Below, one piece after another: positions 23,863 through 34,758 of a stretch of 64,000 bases of DNA. The position numbers were made by a program, and so were the translations under genes. Numbering within the stretch: position 1 is the first letter of the stretch; every line of letters starts with the position of its first letter. Below the pieces are notes generated by a model. It did not search any database. It was not told the DNA's origin and was given only the letters and a program-made list of their open reading frames with translations. Origin of the DNA: Cavia porcellus (lineage: Eukaryota > Chordata > Mammalia > Rodentia > Caviidae); NCBI RefSeq assembly GCF_034190915.1, contig NW_026947484.1, forward strand, positions 206,224,657 to 206,288,656, read 5' to 3'.

Positions 23863-24401
23863 AGATTCAAGAGGACTCCTCAGTAAAACATCTGTATCCA
23901 AACCAAAGAGCCAGTTTCTAGCAGAGAACAATGCATTACACCATCTCAGCACAATGCTGGACTCTCTCCTTATAGGAAGAATGTACTCCACTTATAATCT
24001 CCTCTTTACTTGAACATGTAGACATTGCTTTCCAAGCAAGTCTCTTCCACTCAGATTAATGCCAAGCAGAAGCTTCTTTGGACTCAGTCACTTGACTAGC
24101 ATAGCATTTATGCCACCAAAATGTAAGTTTTTTCTTTTCTCATGGGTTTGTCTCTCCCCAAAATGATATTTTAGAAGATTGGGGTTGTGTCTTGCACGTC
24201 TCTATCTTGATTGCCTACTTTGATGCCTGATGTGTTGTGGGAATGCAGAAACCATTTGTGGGATATAATTTTGCTTAACTATGCCAAATGGGTCAAACGC
24301 CTTTAAAAATCCCTCTATTTATATTGGTTTTGCTGCAAAGTTTATTTTTCATACAACCCTAAGTTTGATGGGATTTCCCCAGAAACATTATTTCTTGTTA
24401 A
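23863..24401. other. Anonymous DNA
   Basis: No feature recognised. Confidence 0.5.
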
Positions 24402-24532
24402 CACCAGTTGATTTTTATCTTTTTTTTTTTTGTCTTTTTATCGGTACCAGGGATTGAACTCACGACTGCCTGCTTGCAAGACAGGCACTTATGCCGCTGA
24501 GCTAAATCCCCAGCCCCACCAGTTGATTTTTA
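24402..24532 (-). mobile_element. Young ID SINE with 16-bp target duplication
   Basis: The inserted body (24418-24516, 99 bp) is the reverse complement of a tRNA-Ala-derived ID SINE, starting 'ggggctggggatttagctca' with B-box region 'gagttcaatccctgg' and an A-tail seen here as poly-T. It is bounded by a perfect 16-bp duplication, caccagttgattttta, at 24402-24417 and 24517-24532. The intact A- and B-box regions and perfect duplication mark it as one of the youngest insertions in the window. Its rodent-type head supports the taxonomic guess. Confidence 0.93.
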
Positions 24533-27038
24533 AAAATTGGCAAAGAATTGGGAGAAATAAAATCCTAGAATTTCTGAAAGAAATTCATCCTAAAGAAAGA
24601 AAGGAATCCTGAAGACAGGAATTTGCCTCTAGATCAGTTTTTTTAATGACACATTTGATTTGGAAAAGTATATATATATATATAAAATTAAGTTAGAAAT
24701 TATGAGGATTTCTTCTAATCAAGGAATGGTTACTTAGAACAGCAAGACATTTTATTGCATAATAACTATTTAACTTTAGTTTTATAGATAATGTAATTGT
24801 CATGTGTCATGTGATGCTTACAGTAAACAGTAGCACTTTGGCTATGACTTCCAGCTCACAGTACCACTTGAGCTTTCTGATTCCCCATTGCTTGTCTTGT
24901 TTTAAAAGCTGGTCATGGATGGACCTTGAGAATATTTGCAAATGGGCCACTGGAAAGCATCTGACCACAGACAACTTGAACAAAGGAGAAACTAACAAGA
25001 ACTGATGGGTAAAACTTCCATGATTTGCCACTTAGAAGCAAACCCTTGGTAAAGATGCCCATTTCTTAGGCTCTTGGGCCCTCTCTCTGATGTCATGATC
25101 AGTGCATTTTAATGTTTATTGCTTGTCCTTTCGCAAAGCTTGTGGTAGGTGTTTTATTCAGTCTTCTTTGTTTGAGGCCATTTTTCTGTTTCTCATTTAT
25201 CTAAAGTTCCAAATTGGTGTGCTGATTTGCTTATGCATCTATATTTGGTTGTTTTTAATATATGATAGCTTTATAACATTAGTAGAAGAGAAGAAGGTAT
25301 TTTGTGATGATGGAAAGTACTTGAATAATTATTTGCTGTAAAAACTTTCACCTAATCGGTGCACCAGGTAGATAAGTTGAAGCTGTGAGTCTGCTTTGAC
25401 CCTAGACAAGTTTTAAATCTCCTCATCAACAGTGCTGTTCTTATTACTGAAATACTGTAGGAGCTAATAACAAGGAGCAAGTTTTTTTTTTTGTCTTACT
25501 AACATAAAATCAATTTTCTTTACCCACAAATCTTTATACTCAATCCTATAACATTCTCTTTGTTGAACGCTAGTAATATTCTTTGCTGATGTTAACTATG
25601 CCTCATCTTCTTAGAATAAATGCTTTTTGAAGAAAAGATTCCTATTTTGTATATTTTTAATCTCTGAAAATGTTTAAATGTGCATATAATATTACATAAA
25701 TGCTTTTCATATACCATGCTGGGTTAAATATAATTTTTATACTCAGCATTTGCTTCCACTTCCCTTTTTCTCCAACCAATCCATGTAAATGGGGCTGGAA
25801 GGCTGAAAGCTCTGATTTTTAGCCTGTTCTTTATCACGGATGATGATGCGATGTATTTTCAGCTGGAGCTATGTATATGCATGGGATGAGATGCGAGCAG
25901 AGGATATATTTCTATAGAGATGTCAGCTGGTAATGTGATTTTTCAGATGAGTGTAGTTTCAACATCCAGGTGCCATCTTCTACCCTACAGTAACCAATTC
26001 ATAGATATAGGGCCATGGATTGTCTTCAGTAATCTCTTGGTCACAGCTGAAGGGGTACGACTTTGAAACAAAAAGTCATCACCAGTGGCTGCACCCTGTG
26101 TTTAACTCCTCCAGTGTATTCAGTGATTTTGACCATACCTCATTCTTTACTGAATCTCCTTCATACTGAAATCCTGTTTTCTGGTTCTTACACTAACTCT
26201 GATAGATAGATACATGGTTGCTCATATCACTTGTTGATGTAGTAACAGTATTTTGTGGGGAGGAAGTTTCACATTACACTTCTGTTTGCTTCTGTGTTTC
26301 TACTTTCACTGGACTACCAAGACTTTAAAAAAGCTAAGAAGTCATCTATACAGTATTCATTTAACAATTTGATTGGCCCAGTGAGTCTCTGGATTCTCTA
26401 AAATAAGTGTAAACATATTCAGTTCATCGGTTACAAAGAATTACAGTGTATAGGGAAGAGTTTTGACTAAAGACTATACAATTTTGAGTTAAAAATTGTA
26501 ATATTTATTGGGAGCTGAACATTTTCAAAGGATCTGAAATTACTTACTCAATAGCTTGGTTTAACAATTCATTTATTTAACTCACTACGTCTTCCCTGAG
26601 AGCTGTCAATCTTTTGGCACAAATCCACATTCTGAGGTTGAATATTGTGGGCTATTTAATATTCTGTGATTTTGAAGAGGCCATTTACAAATTGCTGGCT
26701 TATTATGAGAGGAGCTCAAAACATATCCATAGATGATTAATAAGGCACAAACTGTATATGCTTTGGCTTTTCAAAATCATACCCCTGATTATATAAGTAA
26801 GACAATATCCCACTTGTACTGATCCTAGCGTACAGTACTATTCACCATTTGTCTTGTGCTGTTGACTTCTGTTGATCTGTAACTGAGTTCTTTTTGTTTA
26901 AGCTTTCTTCAGTTCCTTCTCATGCACATCTTCCCTGAAGATTGGTAATAAGCACTGAATCCATTAGCTTAGCAATCTTGGTTTTCCTGAGTGGGGTGAC
27001 AGCTACTAAAGTGAAGCCTCCTATTTACAAACATTCTT
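24533..27038. other. Anonymous AT-rich DNA
   Basis: About 2.5 kb without a recognised exon or repeat, apart from a short (TA)n at about 24668-24682. Open frames under 80 codons have no motifs. Confidence 0.5.
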
Positions 27039-27504
27039 TCAAGCTTTAATTACTGTTTTAAAAATTTTATTTAAAGAGAAAAAAGCAAAACAGAAAAAAG
27101 AGTAAATATAACATAGAATTTGAAGAAAATAAACAGAAAGAAATCACTAGTTGATAAATTTCGTATTGTCCTCTTAGAAATAGTTGTTCAAGTTACAAAA
27201 TTAAAGCACACAAAGTATACACTCAGTGAGACTGCAAACAATTCTGTTAAATGATCCAACAAAACTTAGTAATAATGGTTATAAATCTTACACACTTAAA
27301 CACACCTGCAGTTATATTCTTTAGAGTACTTTCTTTTCCTCTCTTTTTTATAGTAGCAATTACACATTTTGGGTTTTATTACTCCTACAGTTACTACTTT
27401 TTATACTAGAGACACAATGTAATATTTATAAATATGATTATTATTTATCTCACTTATGAGGATAGTCTCAAGTTTGCCTCCATTTACCAATAAAGGCCTC
27501 AAGA

Positions 27505-27873
27505 CCATCTGTCATGGTTTATGTCTGTGTCCCCCAGGCCTCATGAGTTTGCACTGTGCATTTGTGATGGTTCATTGTCTAGAACCATTGTCTAGAACCA
27601 TTGTTGGATTGATAGTGTCAGTGCTCCACCCACATAGGGATGGAGCCAGGATGTGATGTAATTGCAGGAAGAAGGTGTGCTTGCTCTTTTGCTGGTTCCT
27701 GCTTGCTGTTTGCAACCACCTTGAACTGCAGCCCAGCCATGCTTGCCTGCCTTGGAGTCAACTAAGTGTGGACTGAAACCTCCAAAAACTGTAAGAAATA
27801 AATCTTTCCTTTCAAAACTTGGGCTTCAGATATTTTGTCTCAGCAATGAGTAAGAAATAAGTAAGACACCATC
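27505..27873 (+). mobile_element. MaLR solo LTR inserted in an L1
   Basis: A 359-bp LTR (27510-27868) begins TGTCATGG and ends TAAGACA, with a perfect 5-bp duplication ccatc at 27505-27509 and 27869-27873. It shows the MaLR order: 'gtctgtgtcccccaggcctc', then 'tggactgaaacctcc' and the polyadenylation region 'gtaagaaataaatctttcc'. A 16-bp unit with 'cattgtctagaac' is doubled at about 27573-27605. It sits inside the L1 3' UTR, so it landed after that L1. Confidence 0.93.
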
Positions 27874-28039
27874 CTTTTTAATAGCTGAATAATATTCCAT
27901 TGTATAAAAGTACCACATCTTTTTCATTCATACTCTGTTTGATGGACATTTTGATTGTTTCCAAGATTTAGCTATTACAAATTGTGCTGATATGTACATG
28001 GGTGCACATACATCACTATGACATGAGCTTTTCAGTTTT

Positions 28040-29590
28040 TCTAGGAAAATACCCAGGAGGCGAATAGCTGAATTGAATGGAACTTCTAATCCTAGTCTTC
28101 TGAGAAATCTCCATAATGATTTCCATAGTGGCTACACCAGCTTACACTCCGACCCACAGTGGACCAATGGTCCGTTTTCCCTGCAGCCTCACCAACATTT
28201 GTTATCAGTTGACTTCTTGTTGGCAGCTATTCCTTCCAGAGTGAGATGAAATTTTAATTTGCATTTATCGAATGACCAATGATAGTAAACATTTCTTCAT
28301 ATACTTATTTTCCATTTGCATATCTTTATTTGAGAAATGTGTGTTCGTCTCAGTGCCCATTTTTGGAGAAGGTCTTTGATTTTGGGCAGCTTTGTGTTTT
28401 TCAGTTCTTTATATGTTCTGGATATAAGTTCTTTGTCTGATGGGTTTCTGGCTAAACTTCTTTCCTATTCTGTGGGTTTGATTTTCATTCAGTTGGTGAT
28501 TTCTTTTGAAGTGCAAAAACTTTTCAATAATATGAGATTCCAGGTTTTGATACTTTGAAGTATTTCCTATGCAGTTTGCATTTTTTTCATGAATTCTCTA
28601 CCTTTCCCTATGTCTCCAAGACTTTTACTTACCTTGTCTTCTGGTAGATTTAGTGTTTTTGTTTTAATATTTAGACTTTAGTTTTGTGCATGGAGGTAGG
28701 CATGGGTCTAGTTTCAGTCTTTGACATGTGGAAAGCCATTTTTTCCAGCAGCATTTATTAAAGAGACTATCCCTCTTACAGTGAACATGTTAAGCCCCTT
28801 TTTCAAATATCAGGTGGCTGAATGTCTTTGTAGTTGTGCTGCATCTTTTAATCCATTCCATTGATTCTCAGGGCTACTCCTTTGAGAGTATCTTGCTGAT
28901 TTTATCACTGTGGCTTTGTAGTATAGTTTCAAGTCAGGAATTGAGATGCTTCCTACCTTACTTTTCTTGTCCAGAATTGTCTTTGCTATTCTAGATTTCT
29001 TCTGTTTTGCAATGAATTTTAGGAGTGTTTTCTCTTGACCTGTGAGATATGTCAATGGTATTTTAATTGGGATTGTGTTAAATCTTATAACAGTTTTGGG
29101 AATATGGCCATTTTCACAATATTGATTCCTCCTAGCCAAGAGCAAGAAATATCCTTCCATTTTCTAATATCTTCTTCAAACTCCTTTTTTAGCATATCAT
29201 AATTTTCAGCATATCAATCTTTTAAATTCTTGGTTAGGTTGATTCCTAAGTATTTCATCTTTTTAGATGCTGTTGTGAAAGGATAATTTCTCTTTCAGTG
29301 AGTTTTTGATTGTATACAGGAATGCTATTGATTTTTGAGCATTGGCTTTGTATCCAGCTATGCTGCTGAATTTATTAATTCTAGTTGTCCTTTAATGGAG
29401 TTTTTGAGTCTTCTATACAGAGTATCATGTATCATGTCATCTGCATATAATGATAATTTACCTTCTTCCTATCCAATCTTTCTTCCTTTTATTTATCTCT
29501 CTTGATTGATTGCCCTGGCTAGTATTTCCAGCACTATATTGAATAGGAATGGTGATAGCAGAAATCCTTGTCTTGTTCATGATTTTAGCG
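28040..29590 (-). pseudogene. L1 ORF2 C-terminal fragment
   Basis: This is the C-terminal part of the L1 reverse transcriptase/endonuclease protein, which copies L1 RNA into genomic DNA. The clearest run is 28810-29160 (minus, 116 codons), with '[20 protein letters not shown]', 'SRIAKTILDKKSKVGSISIP' and 'DLKLYYKATVIKSA', the conserved region after the RT domain. Other parts are shifted or stopped. The EN domain and the N-terminal RT are missing because of 5' truncation, so the protein cannot be made. Confidence 0.9.
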
Positions 29591-29876
29591 TGAAAGTCAA
29601 GCTTTAATTATTTAGGACTATCTAAAATCTTATGGGGTAAATAAAGCAAACAAGAATTATATTGTTCCCATTTTACAGAAAAGAAAAGTAAGTAGTCAAC
29701 CATCATGGGGACTAATATGAAAGTTCCTCAAAAACTAAAAACTGTATTATCATGTATTTCTGAGTATATATGCAGACATACAGATTTTAAAAGGAAAGAT
29801 AGAATCAGTTTAGATTCCAAACACATGTGTATTATTAACTGTTTTCTTTAAAAATATTTATTAGAAAGTGGAACCA

Positions 29877-29952
29877 GAGGAGGTCCACTGTAAATTTGAG
29901 GCCAGCTTGAACTATTTGGAAGACTGTGTTTTCTAAAACAAAGGAACAAAAT
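29877..29952 (+). mobile_element. B1 3' half remnant
   Basis: 'aaatttgaggccagcttgaa' followed by 'gactgtgttttctaaaacaa' matches the second half and tail of a B1 SINE. The first half is missing. Between the L1 end and this piece, 29640-29700 shows a faint MIR-like trace ('cccattttacagaaaag'). Confidence 0.55.
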
Positions 29953-30904
29953 TTCTTGCTTTGAAAGTTAAAACTATAAATCAGAGGAGCTAAGGATGGT
30001 GGATTGGTAAGCAGTATAATACAGAGGCTCCCTTAGAAAGACATCTCAAATGCTGGAATAAAATATTGTGGAGATGTCCAGACAGAGGGAGATGGATCCT
30101 CTTGACCCTAGAAGAAACTAAAGGGAAAAGAGTTGGTCGAACACACAGTCCTGGGGCTGCCATTGGAGCAACTAATTTAGTGACCATTGTGCTGCCAATG
30201 GATTACCCAAACTGGCACCTCTGTGACTCGCCAGAGCCATCCAAACTCCTGCAGCTGAAATTCACTGGGGCTGTGGTCACACTGAAATTGGAGTTTGGCA
30301 AGCCCAATGGAGAATGGAGCCAGCAAGGGACCTGTATTGACCTACGGTGAGTGCTGAGAATAAGACCCTCCCCTGGGAAAGGGGTGAACAACTGGACAAT
30401 ATGTTGGTATCGGGCAGGATGGGCAGGAACATGGAACAGCAGTGACTTCAGTCAACTGTTCCCTTCCAGAGCAGATTGGTGTGATCTTGGCCTGTCCATA
30501 CCCCTGGCCAGGACCCAATAAGTCAACCTGAACCAATTCCATATTTGTGGCACACACTAATGCAGTGAAGGTCCCGGCAGGTGTGATCCAGAAGGGTGGG
30601 GCCAGCATATGCCACCCCTGTTTGCACCTCAATGACCAACAGCAAACTGGAGAGGGCAGAGGCTCCCTAGCCAGGATGCTTCAGAAGAACCATAACCAAC
30701 AAGGAATGGAGCTAGGACCACCTTTATACATCTGTATGGAAGAAGCAAAAACATGTTGAGAGAAAGAAATAAGAAAAAGCCAACAGCCCCCAACCCTGAG
30801 AACACTGATCTAGGAGAGGTAAATACAAAAGAGACTGAGGGCATCAGACATGCAATATCAAACAAGGCATCAGTGTACATAAAGAGATATCTTTGAGACC
30901 TCAT

Positions 30905-31800
30905 AGATGAGATCAAAAGTGAAATATTTAATCAAGTAAAGCAAGATATAAGTAGACCAATAAAATAAATGCTAAGCACCTCTCAAGAAGACATGGAGGA
31001 ATGGAGGAACACACACAAAAAAGGAGAGAAATATTTGATGAAGAATATAAAGAAAACCTAGAATACATGAAGCAGATTCAAAATTCAAAGAGATTACCAT
31101 GAAATTAAAAACTCCATTGAAAGCTGGCAAAACTTCTGGAAAGAAACAAAGGATAGACTATCAAATCTTGAAGACAGGTTCGCAATGTGTGATCAAGAAA
31201 GGAAACATCTCTTAAAAATAACAAGTAAACAGGCAATAACAATACTAAGGCTAAAAGATGATAAGAGGATCTATAATTTAAGAATAAAGAATGTGAATGA
31301 AGAAGCAGGGGTAAATCAAAGGAAACACAAAGGCTATTCACAGAAATAAGTAAGGAAAACTTCCCAAGTATAGCAAAAGGAAATGATGTTCAAATGTATG
31401 AGGCATACAGATCTCCGACCACTTACAACCAAAACAGAGCCACACCCAGGCATATAATAATCACGATCCCAGAAATTCAATATAAGAAAAGAATACTAAA
31501 AGCTGTTAGGGAAAAGAAACAGATCACCTATAAAGGAAAACCCATCAAAATCATGGCAGACTTCTCAACACAGACCATCAAATCAAGAAGAGCTTGGAAC
31601 AAAGTATTCCAAGCCTAAAAGAAAAAAAAAAACCCTCCAGCCCAAATTGATGTACCTTGAAAAAACTTTACTACAAATTAATGGAGAAACAAGATGTTTC
31701 CATGACAAAGAGGAACTGGGGGAATTTGTGACCACCAATCCAACCCTACAGGGAATACTGAAGGGCATTCTGGACAAAGAGAAAAAGGGTACCAGGATTT
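30905..31800 (+). pseudogene. HAL1 ORF1 pseudogene
   Basis: ORF1p of L1 is an RNA-binding chaperone that trimerises through a coiled coil and coats its own RNA. A coiled-coil-like stretch is seen at about 31120-31330 ('DRLSNLEDRFAMCDQERKHL'). RNA-binding and C-terminal regions follow at 31394-31618, with 'RATPRHIIITIPEIQYKK', 'ILKAVREKKQITYKGKPIKI' and 'MADFSTQTIKSRRAWNKVF'. These match the hallmark ATPRHI / REK..TYKGKPI order of L1 ORF1. The frame is broken by several shifts and stops, so the protein is dead. Confidence 0.9.
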
Positions 31801-32353
31801 CATAAACAATGCCCTAGAGACTTCAATGAATGGGGAAGAAAATGGAATGAAGTAGAAAAGCAGACAACTAATAACAGAAATAAGGCAAAGAAGGTTGGCC
31901 ATAATTTCTAATATAGATCACCTTGGTATACTAAACAAACAAACAAACAAAAAAGAAACACAGGCAGAGTAGATCAGGAGGTAGGGTCCATTGAGACGTT
32001 CTATATAGAAAATATAATTAACCTGAAAAGGAGTTTATGAACCAAAAATCAAATATAAGAAAACAATGCTCTATATGACATGGAACCAGAGAGAAATAGG
32101 GGCAACTCTAACAGCACCTGCAGATATGTTGGAAAGACAGGCTTTTGTAGATAAAGGGATACAACTTGAGATCAAGTCCAGGAGTGAGAAAGTTCAGAAC
32201 CACTTAGGTAAATAACAGATTACTCCCCCTCCCAATCTAAAAACAGGAAGATGGTGGGACCCAAAATGCACAGTGCACCCTGTGGGCGTGAAAGCGGATG
32301 AATAGTCTAAAAAAAAGAAGGCAGAGGATATTGTTAAGAACATGTCTGGATTT

Positions 32354-33209
32354 ATTTAGTTATTTCTTATGTTTGTTTTAATTAAGGGGAAAAATTAAAA
32401 AAAAATAGCAGGATATATAATATAACTTTTTTTGATTTCCTATTAACTTGTTTTGAAGTCCTGTAATACTCCCACGATCTTGTTTTGACCTATTAGACTC
32501 TGTTCCATTCTGTATGATAGTATCAAGTTTGAGGGTATAGGCAACTACTTTGAAGGCAATAAGATTCACTAAGATGCCCATTCTGGTTTGACTATTGTCT
32601 CCTTTGGAAGTCCTGTAATGTTTACAATGCCTAAGTTTTATTGGTCTTGTTCTCTACTGTTTTGTCCAACTTTATAATATCTAATGAGATAGACAATTCT
32701 TTTTAAGGAAACAAGAGACAACGTTGATAACCATTGTTGATAACCTTGTACTCTGTTCTACATCATGTGCTATGTCTATCCTTGGTTTTGACTGACAGCT
32801 TTGTTTTGCCATATTTGACTTTATTCTCTCCCCCCCAAAGTAATAAGAACTAAGGAGTAATAAAATCCAAAATGTGTAAATTTTGTTGTAAAAAAGAGAG
32901 GGGAAAAAAAAGAGCTCTAACGGATATAACAGCAAGTGTGTTTAGGGGTGTTAAATAGCTGACTATATTAATGTTTTTGGATCATTGAACACAGCTGTTT
33001 TCAGTCTCACTTTGTATTCTTTGATACTGTGATTTGAGCAACTATTTCTAAGATGATAATATGTAATCTATTAACAGGTGATTTCTTACAGTTTTTTTTT
33101 GTAGTTCTGTATTACGTGTACCCTTACACCGCTTTGTTTTGTTTTGTGTTTTTCTCTTTTTTCCTCTTAAATAAAATTAATAAAAAAATTAAAAATAAAA
33201 AAATAAAAA
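32354..33209 (+). mobile_element. L1 3' end within the HAL1 3' UTR
   Basis: Nearly the same text, at high similarity, forms the 3' end of the minus-strand L1 at 61306-62155, from 'atttagttatttcttatg' to the A-rich tail 'ttaataaaaaaattaaaa'. The nested minus-strand HAL1 copy lacks this block and runs straight across the equivalent point (its 'aggatttgaaatccacatta'). The likeliest reading is a 5'-truncated L1 insertion. No clear target duplication was found, so template switching is an alternative. Confidence 0.7.
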
Positions 33210-34352
33210 CTACATTACTCACATTGCTCTATTTAGATAGATTTTATTCTGTTCCAGTTTGTCTACTTGGACTAGATTTGAAGGTGTAGACAGTTATCCC
33301 CAAAATAGCAGGATATAGCATGGTAAAATTATTCCTATTAGTTTAATCTGAAGCTCTGTATAACTCATACTGTTTTACCATGACTGATCTTAGTTGAATC
33401 TGGTTTGTTAGATTGCTGTTTGGTATCAACAGATTTTATTCAAATCTGTTATGATTGACGGTATCAAGTCTGAGAGTATAGGTAAGCACACTGAAGATGA
33501 CAAGATTCACTAAGATGCCAATCCAAGTTTGATTATTACCTACTTTTGAATTTTTCACTGTCTACAATGTTTTGCTTTTATCAATATTGTTATGTACTGC
33601 TATATTCAATTATACTATGCCTGAGGATATAAGAATTCTATTGAAGATAACAACAGACAACACAGTAGCCTTTGTAGATCACCTTGTTTTGTGGTTTTAT
33701 ATGACTTTTTTGTTTCATGTTTTTATAGGAATGTTTTGTTTTGTCTTGTTTTGTTTTATTTCTCGCTCTGATACAGAAAGGATAGAAATACATGTAGAGA
33801 CTCATGCATAAGTAGAACCTATAAACAGTTTATGAGAACTGATCATACAATGCATGATGAAATGGACAACTACTTTGAAGAAAAAGTGCCACATCTTTTT
33901 CATCTGTATCCAGTGCTGTATCCAGTGCTGATTCTGTAGCATCATGATGTGAAATTCAGCAATACTATTATTCTTTGTTCAGAGTGATTTTAGCCCATTT
34001 TGTTTTATTTAATTTTAACATACATTAAGGTATGTACAGCTATTTTGAAGAGAATCAGAGACACTTTGACAACCATTGTTGACTTCCCTATTGTCTGATC
34101 TTGAAGACCTAAAATGCCTTCCTCATCTTGTTCTTATCAGTTCTATACTATGTTGTTTCATGTGACTTCTCTGTATGTGAAGACATGGTCAACCATTTGG
34201 AAGAAAACAGACAATATGATAGAGAGTGAAGATCTCTAATTGTCTTGCTTTGAAATTTAAGTCTCTTACATTGCTTTCTCATACTTTTTTGCTATGTTCC
34301 ATTGTGTTCAATTTTACCCTCTTTAAAATAAAAAAAAAATTGTAAAAAAATA

Positions 34353-34677
34353 AGTGGGACCACTGTATCCAAAAATTAAAGGTCAATAGTATTAAAGTGC
34401 CAAAGCTTTTCCAGATAAGGATAAAAATGATAGGTAATAGGATAATTTGTGACCTCATGCCAATTTTGCACTCTAGATTTTGACCCCAAGGTAACTGCTC
34501 TGCTTTCCTGAATTATTTTGACTCACTAGCTGGGAATTATCCAAGCACAAAGAGACTATGTTTTATTCACCTGTGTATCACATGAAAACTGATGAGAATA
34601 TAGTCATATATCTATTTGGCTATACTAATCATTATTATTGCAAATGTTCTTGAGTTCATTCATTATTTTGGGAAAGT
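34353..34677. other. Anonymous DNA
   Basis: No feature recognised after the HAL1 tail. Confidence 0.5.
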
Positions 34678-34758
34678 TATGGTGATTCTGGAATTGAACC
34701 CTGAGTCTCACATGTGCTAAAAACACACACTCGATCACTGAACTACAACCACAGCTAT
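34678..34758 (-). mobile_element. ID-like tRNA-derived SINE, decayed
   Basis: Reverse complement of an ID-like SINE: 'tctggaattgaaccctgag' (B-box side), 'tctcacatgtgctaaaaaca' and 'tgaactacaaccacagct' (A-box side). More diverged than the copy at 24.4 kb. Confidence 0.7.

Larger units (their letters stand above)
27039..29610 (-). mobile_element. 5'-truncated L1 with 14-bp target duplication
   Basis: A minus-strand L1 occupies 27053-29596, flanked by tcaagctttaatta at 27039-27052 and 29597-29610. From low to high coordinates it holds an A-tail region (T-rich on plus), the 3' UTR (27065-27509), then the ORF2 C-terminal half back to the reverse transcriptase region, where it is truncated. Its 3' UTR resembles that of the 61-kb L1 but lacks an ~800-bp middle portion present there (junction near 27375). 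A MaLR LTR interrupts it at 27510-27868. Confidence 0.92.
29981..34352 (+). mobile_element. HAL1 (half-L1), near full length
   Basis: HAL1 elements keep L1 ORF1 but lack ORF2 and depend on L1 proteins. This copy has a GC-richer 5' UTR (29981 to about 30900), decayed ORF1 (about 30905-31790), a linker with no endonuclease or reverse transcriptase coding (31790-32353), and a long 3' UTR of diverged ~150-230-bp units ending in an A-rich tail near 34352. An 856-bp block (32354-33209) matching the 3' end of the ORF2-bearing L1 interrupts the 3' UTR. The start is placed by alignment with the second copy, which begins at 54476 on the minus strand and shares 'aagatggtgga'-type text. No target duplication was found for this copy. 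Confidence 0.82.

Noticed and set aside
24418..24516. tRNA-like sequence as a possible tRNA gene
   Set aside because: It has an A-tail and a 16-bp target duplication and lacks a closed acceptor stem, so it is an ID SINE.
30066..30916. Several 62-96-codon frames on both strands at 30.0-30.9 kb
   Set aside because: They fall in the HAL1 5' UTR, on both strands and in several frames, and are not preserved in the nested copy.
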